A stretch of 11,796 nucleotides of DNA from Pseudomonadota bacterium. GTDB taxonomy: Bacteria > Pseudomonadota > Gammaproteobacteria > Burkholderiales > Burkholderiaceae. Below, piece by piece: positions 1 through 6,137 of the stretch. The position numbers and the translations under genes were made by a program. The notes under the pieces were generated by a model. That model ran no database searches. It saw only the letters and a list, made by a program, of their open reading frames with translations, and was not told where the DNA came from. How positions within the stretch are numbered: the first letter of the stretch is position 1; every line of letters begins with the position of its first letter. The stretch lies in assembly GCA_023441105.1 (NCBI GenBank), contig JAEZQX010000369.1:1-11796 (forward strand), in the 5' to 3' direction.

Positions 1-6
1 CTGACT

Positions 7-41
7 GGTGGCGGCCCCCCCCGCCTACACCCGCCGCCACC
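7..41 (-). terminator. Candidate stem-loop downstream of rraA-like gene
   Basis: A perfect 9-bp inverted repeat (GGTGGCGGC at 7-15, GCCGCCACC at 33-41, 17-nt loop) begins 18 nt beyond the stop codon of the rraA-like gene, in the direction of its transcription. The stem is GC-only apart from one A-T pair, but no U-tract follows it, so it does not meet the classic intrinsic-terminator rule. It could still stall polymerase or protect the 3' end. It lies close to the window edge, so what follows is not visible. Confidence 0.35.
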
Positions 42-59
42 GCCTACGCGCGCGCCGCT

Positions 60-770
60 CTAACGTGACCGATCTTTCCGCCACACCTCGAAGTCCTTCC
101 TGCTGGCCTCTTCCGTCGGCGGATAGAGGCCCAGGATGGAGCGGCCTTCGTTGACCCTCTCGATGACGAAGTCCTCGAACGCGGTCATCTCGACCGCCTC
201 CTCGGCGATCTCGTCGGCGATGCCCGCCGGGATCGCGATCACGCCTTCGGCGTCCCCGACCACCACGTCCCCGGGCCAGACGGCGACGTCGCCGCAGCCG
301 ATCGGCACGTTGATGTCGAGGGCCTGGTGCAGCGTGAGATTGGTGGGGGCGCTCGGCCGGTTGTGATAAGCGGGAATCGCCAGCCGGGCGATTTCCGGGG
401 AATCGCGAAAGCCGCCATCGGTGACGACGCCGGCGACGCCGCGCTTCATCAGCCGCGTCACCAGGATGCCCCCGGCCGATGCGGCGCGGGGATCCTTGCG
501 GCTGTCGATGACGAACACCGCGCCGGGCGGGCATTCCTCGACCGCCTTGCGCTGGGGATGGCCGCGATCCTGGAACACCGAGATGGGATTGAGGTCCTCG
601 CGCGCCGGGATGTAGCGCAGCGTGAAGGCCTCGCCCACCATGTTGGGGAGGTTCGGGTTCAGCGGCCGGACATCCTGGATGAACTGGTTGCGCAGTCCAC
701 GCTTGAAGAGCGCGGTGCAAAGCGTCGCCGTGCTGACACCCTTGAGTCGCTCCCGGGTCGTCTGGTCCAT
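60..770 (-). CDS. RraA family protein (4-hydroxy-4-methyl-2-oxoglutarate aldolase-like)
   Basis: This 236-residue protein belongs to the RraA/HMG-aldolase superfamily. Members are cytoplasmic, usually trimeric or hexameric, and are either metal-dependent class II aldolases/decarboxylases of oxo-acids or regulators of RNase E. Visible signatures are the Gly-rich segment near residues 99-103 (AGGIL), the T-D-G-G-F-R-D motif at 117-123, whose Arg122-Asp123 match the conserved catalytic/metal-site pair, and the C-terminal P-G-D-V-V-V-G-D-A-E-G-V segment at 166-177. At 236 residues it is longer than E. coli RraA (about 160) and resembles the longer family members found in catabolic clusters. The ATG is chosen because an AGGAGA Shine-Dalgarno (776-781) lies 5 nt upstream. 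It sits 116 nt downstream of the SpmAB-like gene on the same strand, so co-transcription is plausible. An enzymatic role on a branched or dicarboxylic oxo-acid is inferred; the substrate cannot be read from sequence. Confidence 0.88.
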   Translation of the reverse strand: MDQTTRERLKGVSTATLCTALFKRGLRNQFIQDVRPLNPNLPNMVGEAFTLRYIPAREDLNPISVFQDRGHPQRKAVEECPPGAVFVIDSRKDPRAASAGGILVTRLMKRGVAGVVTDGGFRDSPEIARLAIPAYHNRPSAPTNLTLHQALDINVPIGCGDVAVWPGDVVVGDAEGVIAIPAGIADEIAEEAVEMTAFEDFVIERVNEGRSILGLYPPTEEASRKDFEVWRKDRSR

Positions 771-886
771 GGTCTTCTCCTCTTCCGCGGCAACGCCAGC
801 AAGGCTTGCCCTCGTCTTGCCGCCGCCTGGCCAGGCGATGGTACCCGGATTGCGGCCGCGCCCCGCGCCTGCCGCCGGAAGATGCC

Positions 887-2116
887 TCAGCCGAAGAACC
901 AGTAGCAGACGGCGATCGCGGCGAGCACGCCGGCGGCGTCCGCCAGCAGCGCGCAGCCGACCGCATGCCGCGCCCGCTGGATGCCCACCGCGCCGAAGTA
1001 CACCGCGAGGACGTAGAAGGTGGTCTCGGTGCTGCCCTGCACGGTGGCTGCCAGCAGCGCGGGGAAGCTGTCGACGCCGAAGGTCTGCATGGTCTCGATC
1101 AGCATGGCGCGGGCGGCGCTGCCGGAGAACGGCTTGACCAGCGCGGTCGGCAGCGCGTCGACGAAGCGGTCGTCGAATCCCAGCAGGTCGACCGCGCCGC
1201 GGATCAGGGAGAGGGCTGCTTCGAGGGCACCGGAGGCGCGCAGCAGCCCGATCGCGCACAGCATCGCCACCAGGTACGGCAGGATGTCGCGCGCCACCTC
1301 GAAGCCCTGGCGCGCGCCGTCGATGAACGCCTCGTACACCGGCACGCGGCGCACCAGCCCGGCGACCACGAACAGCAGGATGGTGGCGAACAACGCGAGG
1401 TTGCCGAGCAGCGACGAAAAGGCCGCCAAGGCGGTCGCCGACAGGCCCGCCAGCAGCGCCATCAACCCGCCCAGCAGCAGCCCGACGCCGGCCAGCCAGG
1501 CAAGGACCACCGGATCCTGCAGCCGCAGCCGCTGCATGAGCGCCACCGACAGCAGGGCGGCCAGCGTCGAGGCGCTGGTCGCCAGCAGGATCGGCAGGAA
1601 CACCAGCGTCGGATCGGCCGCTCCCTGCTGGACGCGATAGACGAAGATCGACACCGGCAGCAGCGTGAGCGACGACGCGTTCAGCGCCAGGAACAGGATC
1701 TGGGCGTCGGTGGCGGTGTCGGGCCGCGGGTTGAGGGTCTGCAGCTCGCGCATCGCCTTGAGCCCGATCGGCGTGGCGGCGTTGTCCAGGCCGATGCCGT
1801 TGGCGGCGAAGTTCAGCGTGATCAGCCCGATGGCCGGATGGCCGCGCGGCACGCCCGGCATCAGCCGCGCGAACAACGGCGCCAGCAGGCGCGCCAGCGC
1901 CTCGACCAGGCCGGCGGCTTCGGCGATCTTCAGCAGCCCCAGCCACAGCGTGAGCGTGCCGAACATGATCACCATCAGCTCGACCGACAGCCTGGCCATC
2001 GCGAACAGCGACTCGACCATTGCCGCGAACACGCCCGGATCGCCGCCGACCAGCCAGCGCAGCATCGCGGCGATGGCGGCGACGATGAAGAAGCTCGCCC
2101 AGATCGCGTTCAGCAC
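887..2116 (-). CDS. Fused SpmA-SpmB-like nucleoside-recognition (Gate) domain membrane protein
   Basis: This is a 409-residue, strongly hydrophobic inner-membrane protein with two Gate-type halves. The first half matches Bacillus spore maturation protein A: L-N-A-I-W at the N-terminus, W-L-G-L-L-K-I-A-E at 58-66 and N-F-A-A-N-G-I-G-L-D-N-A-A-T-P near 102-116. The second half matches SpmB: P-Y-L-V-A-M-L near 280-286, K-P-F-S-G-S-A-A-R near 328-336, and Q-G-S-T-E-T-T-F-Y-V-L-A-V-Y-F-G near 360-375. Separate genes in Firmicutes are thus one polypeptide here. Such fusions are known in non-sporulating proteobacteria, where the role is undefined; transport of a nucleoside-like or other small solute is suggested by the domain name only. 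The start is a GTG: an in-frame stop lies at 2129-2131, and the N-terminus aligns with SpmA from this codon. No good Shine-Dalgarno precedes it. The rraA-like gene follows on the same strand. Confidence 0.86.
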   Translation of the reverse strand: MLNAIWASFFIVAAIAAMLRWLVGGDPGVFAAMVESLFAMARLSVELMVIMFGTLTLWLGLLKIAEAAGLVEALARLLAPLFARLMPGVPRGHPAIGLITLNFAANGIGLDNAATPIGLKAMRELQTLNPRPDTATDAQILFLALNASSLTLLPVSIFVYRVQQGAADPTLVFLPILLATSASTLAALLSVALMQRLRLQDPVVLAWLAGVGLLLGGLMALLAGLSATALAAFSSLLGNLALFATILLFVVAGLVRRVPVYEAFIDGARQGFEVARDILPYLVAMLCAIGLLRASGALEAALSLIRGAVDLLGFDDRFVDALPTALVKPFSGSAARAMLIETMQTFGVDSFPALLAATVQGSTETTFYVLAVYFGAVGIQRARHAVGCALLADAAGVLAAIAVCYWFFG

Positions 2117-2196
2117 GGCCGGGCTGGATCAGCAGGAGGAGGTGGCATGCGGAGCTGGCGGCGCCAGGCGTGATGGTTCGTCAACGGCTGGCAACA

Positions 2197-2202
2197 TATC
2201 AT
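2197..2202 (+). promoter_or_regulatory. Candidate -10 element for arfB
   Basis: TATCAT matches the sigma70 -10 consensus at 5 of 6 positions and lies about 25-30 nt upstream of the arfB start, in the short intergenic gap between divergent genes. No convincing -35 hexamer is seen at 16-18 nt upstream, so this is only a weak call. Confidence 0.28.
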
Positions 2203-2225
2203 GTCTGCTTGTCGATTCCGTGGTG

Positions 2226-2642
2226 ATGGCGATGAAACGCGAAGCGCTCGTGCCGGTGCGCGACGAGGAAGTGGAATGGAGCGCAGTGCGCGCCCAGGGT
2301 GCCGGCGGCCAGAACGTCAACAAGGTCGCGACCGCGGTCCACTTGCGCTACGACGTCGCCGGCTCCTCGCTGCCGGAGGCGGTCAAGGCGCGCCTGTTGG
2401 CGCTTGGCGACCAGCGCATTTCCAAGGACGGGGTGATCGTGATCAAGGCCCAGACGGCCCGCACCCAGGAGCAGAACCGGCTTGCCGCGCTGGCGCGGCT
2501 GCAGGCGCTGGTCGACAGCGTCGCCAGACCGCCCAAGCCGCGGCGTCCCACGCGGCCGACCAAGGCGTCGCAGCTGCGACGGGTCGACGAGAAGATCCAG
2601 CGTGGCCGCATCAAGAGCCTGCGCGGCAAGCTGGTGGAGTGA
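2226..2642 (+). CDS. arfB: Alternative ribosome-rescue factor ArfB (peptidyl-tRNA hydrolase, YaeJ-like)
   Basis: This 138-residue protein is a short, release-factor-like peptidyl-tRNA hydrolase. ArfB enters ribosomes stalled on mRNA lacking a stop codon and hydrolyses the peptidyl-tRNA. The catalytic loop A-Q-G-A-G-G-Q-N-V-N-K is present at residues 23-33, with GGQ at 27-29. It is followed by the conserved S-S-L-P-E segment (47-51) and D-G-V-I-V-I-K-A-Q (68-76). The C-terminal tail from about residue 101 is rich in Arg and Lys (R-R-P-T-R-P-T-K-A-S at 106-115), which in E. coli ArfB inserts into the empty mRNA channel. Length equals that of E. coli ArfB (140). The start is uncertain: GTG codons at 2220 and 2223, ATG at 2226 and ATG at 2232 are all in frame, with no clear Shine-Dalgarno. 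The gene is divergent from the SpmAB-like gene and appears to be a stand-alone housekeeping gene. Confidence 0.93.
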   Translation: MAMKREALVPVRDEEVEWSAVRAQGAGGQNVNKVATAVHLRYDVAGSSLPEAVKARLLALGDQRISKDGVIVIKAQTARTQEQNRLAALARLQALVDSVARPPKPRRPTRPTKASQLRRVDEKIQRGRIKSLRGKLVE

Positions 2643-2675
2643 AACTCCGGGAAGGGCGCCTGCGCCGGTGGGCAC

Positions 2676-2704
2676 TTGCCGCGGCGCTGGCATCGGCCTA
2701 GATT
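2676..2704 (+). promoter_or_regulatory. Candidate sigma70 promoter for the alpha-beta-barrel gene
   Basis: TTGCCG at 2676-2681 and TAGATT at 2699-2704 are separated by exactly 17 nt. Each hexamer matches consensus at 4 of 6 positions, including the key A2 and T6 of the -10. Transcription would start near 2711, leaving a leader of about 60 nt before the gene at 2772. A 7-bp inverted repeat (CGGGAGC 2719-2725, GCTCCCG 2746-2752) falls within that leader; its role is unknown. Confidence 0.38.
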
Positions 2705-2771
2705 GATGCTGCGGCGGCCGGGAGCAACCGGTCAGCCGCGCAATGGCTCCCGATCATCCACGGAGGTCGAC

Positions 2772-3074
2772 ATGCGCGCGTACAACGTCGTGAGGTTCAA
2801 GCTGAAGCCGGGCCACGAGGAGAGGTTCATCGCGGCTCACCGGTTCGACCCGGATTTCAAGGGATTCAGGGGAGGAGCGCTGGTCAAGACCGGCGAGCTG
2901 GCTTACTGCTTCGTTGGCGAATGGGAGAGTTTCGACGATCTGGCTGCCGCACGGGGAAAGATGGTCGGCATCCTGGATGGCTTCCGTGATGCACTGGAGG
3001 ATCTGGGCGGCGGCCTCGGCCAGACCGACCCGGTGTCGGGCGAAGCCGTGGTGGTATTCGAGCCGTCGAAATAG
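2772..3074 (+). CDS. Small dimeric alpha-beta-barrel (ABM-like) protein
   Basis: This is a 100-residue cytoplasmic protein whose beginning (Y-N-V-V-R-F-K-L-K-P-G-H-E-E-R-F) is typical of the antibiotic biosynthesis monooxygenase / dimeric alpha-beta-barrel superfamily: a first beta strand, a P-G-x-E-E turn and a first helix. A second strand pair (A-L-V-K-T-G-E-L-A-Y-C-F-V-G-E-W, about 37-52) is followed by S-F-D-D-L-A-A-A-R at 54-62, again usual for this fold. No signal peptide or membrane segment is seen. Members range from cofactor-free monooxygenases to proteins of unknown role, so a reaction cannot be assigned. The ATG is fixed by a GGAGG Shine-Dalgarno (2762-2766) 5 nt upstream. It follows arfB by 129 nt, has its own candidate promoter, and converges on the carboxyltransferase operon. 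Confidence 0.8.
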   Translation: MRAYNVVRFKLKPGHEERFIAAHRFDPDFKGFRGGALVKTGELAYCFVGEWESFDDLAAARGKMVGILDGFRDALEDLGGGLGQTDPVSGEAVVVFEPSK

Positions 3075-3082
3075 CCGGGCGC

Positions 3083-3157
3083 GACGCCAGGCGTCCGGGT
3101 CATCGGGCGCCGGCCGGCATGCGGGTCGCGATGCCGACCCGCCTGCCGCAGGCAGGC
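3083..3157. terminator. Clustered GC-rich hairpins between convergent genes
   Basis: Three adjacent inverted repeats lie in the 121-nt gap between convergent genes: GACGCC/GGCGTC (3083-3095), GCGGGTC/GACCCGC (3121-3127 and 3136-3142, 8-nt loop) and GCCTGCC/GGCAGGC (3141-3147 and 3151-3157, 3-nt loop). The last two share two bases, so only one can fold fully at a time. The position suits a bidirectional terminator, but there is no U-tract on either side; the function is inferred. Confidence 0.4.
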
Positions 3158-3195
3158 GCCGATCTCGTCTCTTCGACGCCCCGTCCGGAGATCCC

Positions 3196-3420
3196 TCAGC
3201 CGGCCTTGAGCGTGGCGACCAGCTGGCCTTCCTGGACCGCATCCGCCTCGGCGACGTGCAGTTCGGCAATGGTGGCGTCGTCTTCGGCCAGCACCGGGAT
3301 TTCCATCTTCATCGATTCGATCAGCATGATCTCGTCGCCGGCGGCGACCCGGTCGCCCGGCTTCTTCAGCAGCTTCCATACCGATCCGGTGACTTCGGAG
3401 AGAACCTTCATCTGTGCCAT
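3196..3420 (-). other. Biotinyl (BCCP-like) domain with possible independent start
   Basis: The last 74 codons of the fused frame form a complete biotin/lipoyl-attachment domain of the size of stand-alone short biotin carboxyl carrier subunits. It contains the canonical E-S-M-K-M-E motif, with the biotin-accepting lysine at domain residue 38 (codon at 3307-3309, residue 583 of the fusion), plus G-S-V-W-K and K-P-G-D-R-V upstream. An ATG at 3420 is preceded by AGGA 8 nt upstream, so it could be translated as its own protein within the same frame. Whether it acts fused or free is unresolved. Confidence 0.85.
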
Positions 3421-5055
3421 CGAGCTGTTCCTGTTGGCAATGTTGAGCGGCCGGCGGTGTCTCCGGCTGCCAGGAGGGGGACGTCCGATCAGCGCACGCC
3501 CCGAGGATGTTCCATAGCTGGGGGGCCAGGTGCGCATCAGGTGTTCGCCGATCCCGCCGGTGAGGCGCAGTCCGGTTGATTCCAGGAGCTCGCGCAGGGT
3601 GGCGCGGGTCTGCTCGGGCATGACTACCAGGTGGCCGTTGTAGGCCGACGCCATCTCGTAGGCTGTGGTGTCCTTGGCCATCTCGGCGAACAGCCGGTCG
3701 AACTGCTCGGGGTCGTCCTCGCGTTTGACACCGTGGACGATGCTCACCGCATGACGCGGGTCCATGAAGTTGATCTCGGCGCTCGGCCACATCAGCATCA
3801 CGTCCGCGTTGCCGCCGCCGCCCATGTTGAGCACGGCTTGACCGTAGGTCTTGCGGATGATGATCGAGAACTTCGGCACCGTCACCAGCGAGATGGCGTT
3901 CATCCAGTTCATGACGCGCCCGATCGCGCCGCGCCGCTCGCCCTCGATGCCGATCAGGAAGCCCGGCTGGTCCACCATGAAGACCAGCGGAATGTTGAAC
4001 GAGTCGCACAGCACCATGAACGAGGTGGCCTTCTCGCAGGCGTCGACATCGATCGCGCCGCCCTTGTGCAACGGGTTGTTTGCGATCACGCCCACCACGT
4101 GGCCGTCGATGCGGGCCAGGGCGGTCACCATGTTCTTTGCGTAGCGCGCCTTCAGTTCGAAGAGCGAATCGCGGTCGACGATGCATTCGACGATCTTGCG
4201 CATGTCGTAGACCTTGGTGCGCTCCAGCGGCAACAGCTTGCGAATCCGGCCGCCGTCCGGCTCCAGCGCGTCGGCGACCGGACCGCGCGGAGGCGCCTCC
4301 TGGTGGTGCGATGGCAGGTAGGACAGGAAGCGGCGCACCGCGTCGAGTGCCTCTTCGTCGCTGTCGACCGCCAGGTCCGCCATGCCGGTCACGTCGGTGT
4401 GCATCCGCCAGCCGCCGAGATCCTCGGGCTCCATCGCCTCGCTGATCGCCATCGACGTCAGCTTGACGCTCGACACAGCCATCACCGCACCCTTGCGCAT
4501 GATGACGAAATCGGACAGCGCCGCATACCAGGACGAGGATCCGTAGCAGTGGCCCAGCACCGCCGACACCCACGGTGTCTCGCGCATCCGCCGGTACTGA
4601 GTGGGGTGCTCGCCGGCGCCGATGCCGCGTGCGCCCATCACGTCGGGCATGCGCGCGCCGGTCGATTCGCCGAAGAACACCAGGGGCAGGCCGCGCCGTA
4701 CGGCCAGGTCCTTGATGTGGGCGATCTTGCGGCTGTTGGTGGTCGAGCTCGACGCACCCATCACCGTGAAGTCGTTCGAAACCACCGCCGCCGGGCGGCC
4801 ATCGATGCGGAGCAGGCCCGATATCTTGCCATCCGCTGGCGAGCGGGCGCGGTCAGGCTCGCGAGCCGACTGGGCGAAGAGCCCGAACTCGGTGAAGGAG
4901 CCCGGATCCGCCAGGTGATCGATCCGTTCGCGAGCGTTCCAGACCCCGGCAGCCCGGCGGCGCGCGAGCTTCTCTTCGCCGCCCATGGCGCGGGCGCGCG
5001 CCGCACGTTGATCGAAATCGCGTTCGAGGTCGTCGAAAGACAGCTGCTGCGACAT
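3196..5055 (-). CDS. Acyl-CoA carboxylase carboxyltransferase fused in frame to a biotinyl domain
   Basis: This is a 619-codon open frame. Residues 1 to about 510 are a biotin-dependent carboxyltransferase of the acyl-CoA carboxylase beta / methylmalonyl-CoA decarboxylase alpha type. Visible marks are F-G-E-S-T-G-A-R-M-P-D in the N-terminal crotonase-like half, and K-G-G-A-I-D-V-D-A-C-E-K-A, V-D-Q-P-G-F-L-I-G, R-K-T-Y-G and W-P-S-A-E-I in the C-terminal half. A Pro/Arg-rich stretch (about 512-545) then leads without a stop into a biotinyl domain (546-619). The enzyme would move CO2 between carboxybiotin and an acyl-CoA; which one is not readable. The start ATG overlaps the upstream receptor stop as TGATG, with AAGGA (5065-5069) upstream. 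No biotin carboxylase subunit is seen in the operon. The lack of a stop may be a true fusion, separate internal translation from 3420, or an indel in the six-C run (3520-3525). Confidence 0.78.
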   Translation of the reverse strand: MSQQLSFDDLERDFDQRAARARAMGGEEKLARRRAAGVWNARERIDHLADPGSFTEFGLFAQSAREPDRARSPADGKISGLLRIDGRPAAVVSNDFTVMGASSSTTNSRKIAHIKDLAVRRGLPLVFFGESTGARMPDVMGARGIGAGEHPTQYRRMRETPWVSAVLGHCYGSSSWYAALSDFVIMRKGAVMAVSSVKLTSMAISEAMEPEDLGGWRMHTDVTGMADLAVDSDEEALDAVRRFLSYLPSHHQEAPPRGPVADALEPDGGRIRKLLPLERTKVYDMRKIVECIVDRDSLFELKARYAKNMVTALARIDGHVVGVIANNPLHKGGAIDVDACEKATSFMVLCDSFNIPLVFMVDQPGFLIGIEGERRGAIGRVMNWMNAISLVTVPKFSIIIRKTYGQAVLNMGGGGNADVMLMWPSAEINFMDPRHAVSIVHGVKREDDPEQFDRLFAEMAKDTTAYEMASAYNGHLVVMPEQTRATLRELLESTGLRLTGGIGEHLMRTWPPSYGTSSGRALIGRPPPGSRRHRRPLNIANRNSSMAQMKVLSEVTGSVWKLLKKPGDRVAAGDEIMLIESMKMEIPVLAEDDATIAELHVAEADAVQEGQLVATLKAG

Positions 5056-6020
5056 CAGCCCAGTTCCTTCAGGAGTCTGGCGTTCGTGGAATAGTCCCGT
5101 TTGAGCAGGTCGGCCAGCTCCGCCGGGGTGCTCGAACCGATCTCGATGCCCTGGCCGAGCATCTTGTCGATCAGCTCCTGGTTGGCGGCGGCCGCGGCTG
5201 CCGCCTGGTTCAGCTTGGCGACCGCTTCGGCAGGGGTGCCCGCCGGCACGAACAGGGCGAACCAGCTTGGCGCCGGACCTTCGATCCCGATCTCCTGGAA
5301 GGTCGGGATGTCCGGCGCGGCCGGCGAGCGGCGTGGCGCGGTGATCCCGATCGGCTTCAGCTTGCCGCCCCTGATCTGCGGCAGCAGCACCGGCAGCAGT
5401 GCGAAGACCAGGTTCACATGCCCGGCTACCGCATCGTTGGTTGCCTGCGCGCCGCCCTTGTAGGGGACATGGAGCAACTCGATGTCGGCCCGCTTGTTCA
5501 GGGTCTTCACCTGGGTTTCCAGCTGGGCGGAGCTGATCATCAACTTGCCCGGCCTGGCTTTTGCCAGCGCGACGAGCTCCTTCGGCGTGTTCGCATCGAG
5601 GCTCGGATGCGCCGCGACCAGGAACGGCATCGACGCGACCATGCTCACCGGCGAGATATCCTTGAAGACGTCCACCGACGGCACCGGTCCGAAGTGCGGG
5701 TTGGCGGCCAGTCCACTGGTCCCGAAGTACGCGGTGTAGCCGTCGGCCGGTGCCTGCGCCGCGATCTCGAGCCCGATGTTGGTTGCCCCGCCCGGCCGGT
5801 TCTCGATGACGACCGGCTGGCCCAGCGCCTTGTGCATCGGCTCGGCGAAGGCGCGAGCCAGGATGTCGGTACTGCCGCCGGGTGGATAGGGCACCACCAG
5901 CCGCAGCGGCCGGGATGGATAGGATTCGGCCGCCCGGGCAGGCAGCGAGGTCAGTGCAGGCAGGGCAGCCAGCGCGGCCGCCTGTTTCAGCATCTGGCGA
6001 CGGGATGCTCCGCAAGTCAT
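5055..6020 (-). CDS. Bug/TctC family periplasmic solute-binding receptor with Tat-like signal
   Basis: This 321-residue protein is a tripartite tricarboxylate transporter receptor of the Bug family. Such periplasmic proteins bind carboxylates and other small anions. The family marks are V-P-Y-P-P-G-G-S-T-D-I-L-A-R near residues 43-56, V-I-E-N-R-P-G-G near 71-78, the A-A-Q-A-P-A-D-G-Y segment, H-V-P-Y-K-G-G and a late P-T-F-Q-E-I-G. The N-terminus is A-S-R-R-Q-M-L-K followed by an alanine-rich hydrophobic stretch ending at A-R-A-A, which fits a twin-arginine signal peptide. The ATG at 6020 is chosen because AAGGAG (6028-6033) lies 7 nt upstream; upstream in-frame starts add only an odd basic extension. 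It is first in the minus-strand operon and overlaps the carboxyltransferase start by 1 nt. No TctA or TctB membrane partner is present, as is common for Bug proteins. Confidence 0.92.
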   Translation of the reverse strand: MTCGASRRQMLKQAAALAALPALTSLPARAAESYPSRPLRLVVPYPPGGSTDILARAFAEPMHKALGQPVVIENRPGGATNIGLEIAAQAPADGYTAYFGTSGLAANPHFGPVPSVDVFKDISPVSMVASMPFLVAAHPSLDANTPKELVALAKARPGKLMISSAQLETQVKTLNKRADIELLHVPYKGGAQATNDAVAGHVNLVFALLPVLLPQIRGGKLKPIGITAPRRSPAAPDIPTFQEIGIEGPAPSWFALFVPAGTPAEAVAKLNQAAAAAAANQELIDKMLGQGIEIGSSTPAELADLLKRDYSTNARLLKELG

Positions 6021-6097
6021 GGGTCGTCTCCTTGTCATGGTGAGGTGCCGTCGCGCGGCGCGGCGCAGCGGTAGCGGCGCAGCCATCGGGGGACGGT

Positions 6098-6126
6098 AGT
6101 TTGCCAATTGCAGTTAATGTCGACAA
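6098..6126 (-). promoter_or_regulatory. Weak candidate promoter for the receptor-carboxyltransferase operon
   Basis: On the minus strand, TTGTCG (6126-6121) and CAAACT (6103-6098) are spaced by 17 nt and match consensus at 4 and 3 positions. The -35 lies inside the palindromic operator, so a bound repressor would block it. The -10 is poor, and the true start could lie elsewhere in the gap. Confidence 0.27.
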
Positions 6127-6130
6127 TAAT
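6101..6130 (+). promoter_or_regulatory. Candidate sigma70 promoter of the GntR-CaiB-SoxC operon
   Basis: TTGCCA (6101-6106, 5 of 6 matches to the -35 consensus) and AATAAT (6125-6130, 5 of 6 matches to the -10) are separated by 18 nt. This is the best promoter seen in the window and lies in an unusually AT-rich patch. The expected transcription start is about 6137-6138, at the ATG of the GntR gene. Confidence 0.55.
6114..6129. promoter_or_regulatory. Palindromic operator, likely GntR/FCD binding site
   Basis: The 16-bp site TTAATGTCGACAATAA is a palindrome around TGTCGACA; only the fourth positions of each arm (A opposite A) break the symmetry. Short palindromes with a TTGT-N-ACAA-like core are usual for FadR-subgroup GntR regulators, and this one sits directly in front of such a regulator gene. 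It overlaps the -10 and spacer of the rightward promoter and the -35 of the leftward candidate, so one bound dimer could control both operons. Binding is inferred. Confidence 0.6.
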
Positions 6131-6137
6131 AATCGGA

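Noticed and set aside
824..837. Perfect 14-bp palindrome CGCCTGGCCAGGCG between the SpmAB-like and rraA-like genes
   Set aside because: It has no loop and no U-tract, so it is not a convincing terminator. Such short GC palindromes are expected by chance at this GC content, and no matching regulator is nearby.
806..2173. A 455-codon plus-strand frame opposite the SpmAB-like gene
   Set aside because: Its product is low-complexity Gln/Arg/His-rich sequence, and the minus-strand frame is a full SpmA-SpmB homologue with membrane segments.
2201..2701. Alternative plus-strand frame beginning with ATG at 2201 over arfB
   Set aside because: It overlaps arfB in another frame, gives an Arg/Ala/Gly-rich product without a domain, and arfB carries the GGQ motif.
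3631..5094. A 487-codon plus-strand frame opposite the carboxyltransferase
   Set aside because: It is a composition shadow (Arg/His/Val-rich) of a gene with strong carboxyltransferase motifs; no start signal was seen.
6108..6137. Upstream starts (TTG 6108, ATG 6117) for the GntR gene
   Set aside because: They overlap the likely -35/-10 region and operator, have no Shine-Dalgarno, and would only add a short non-conserved peptide.
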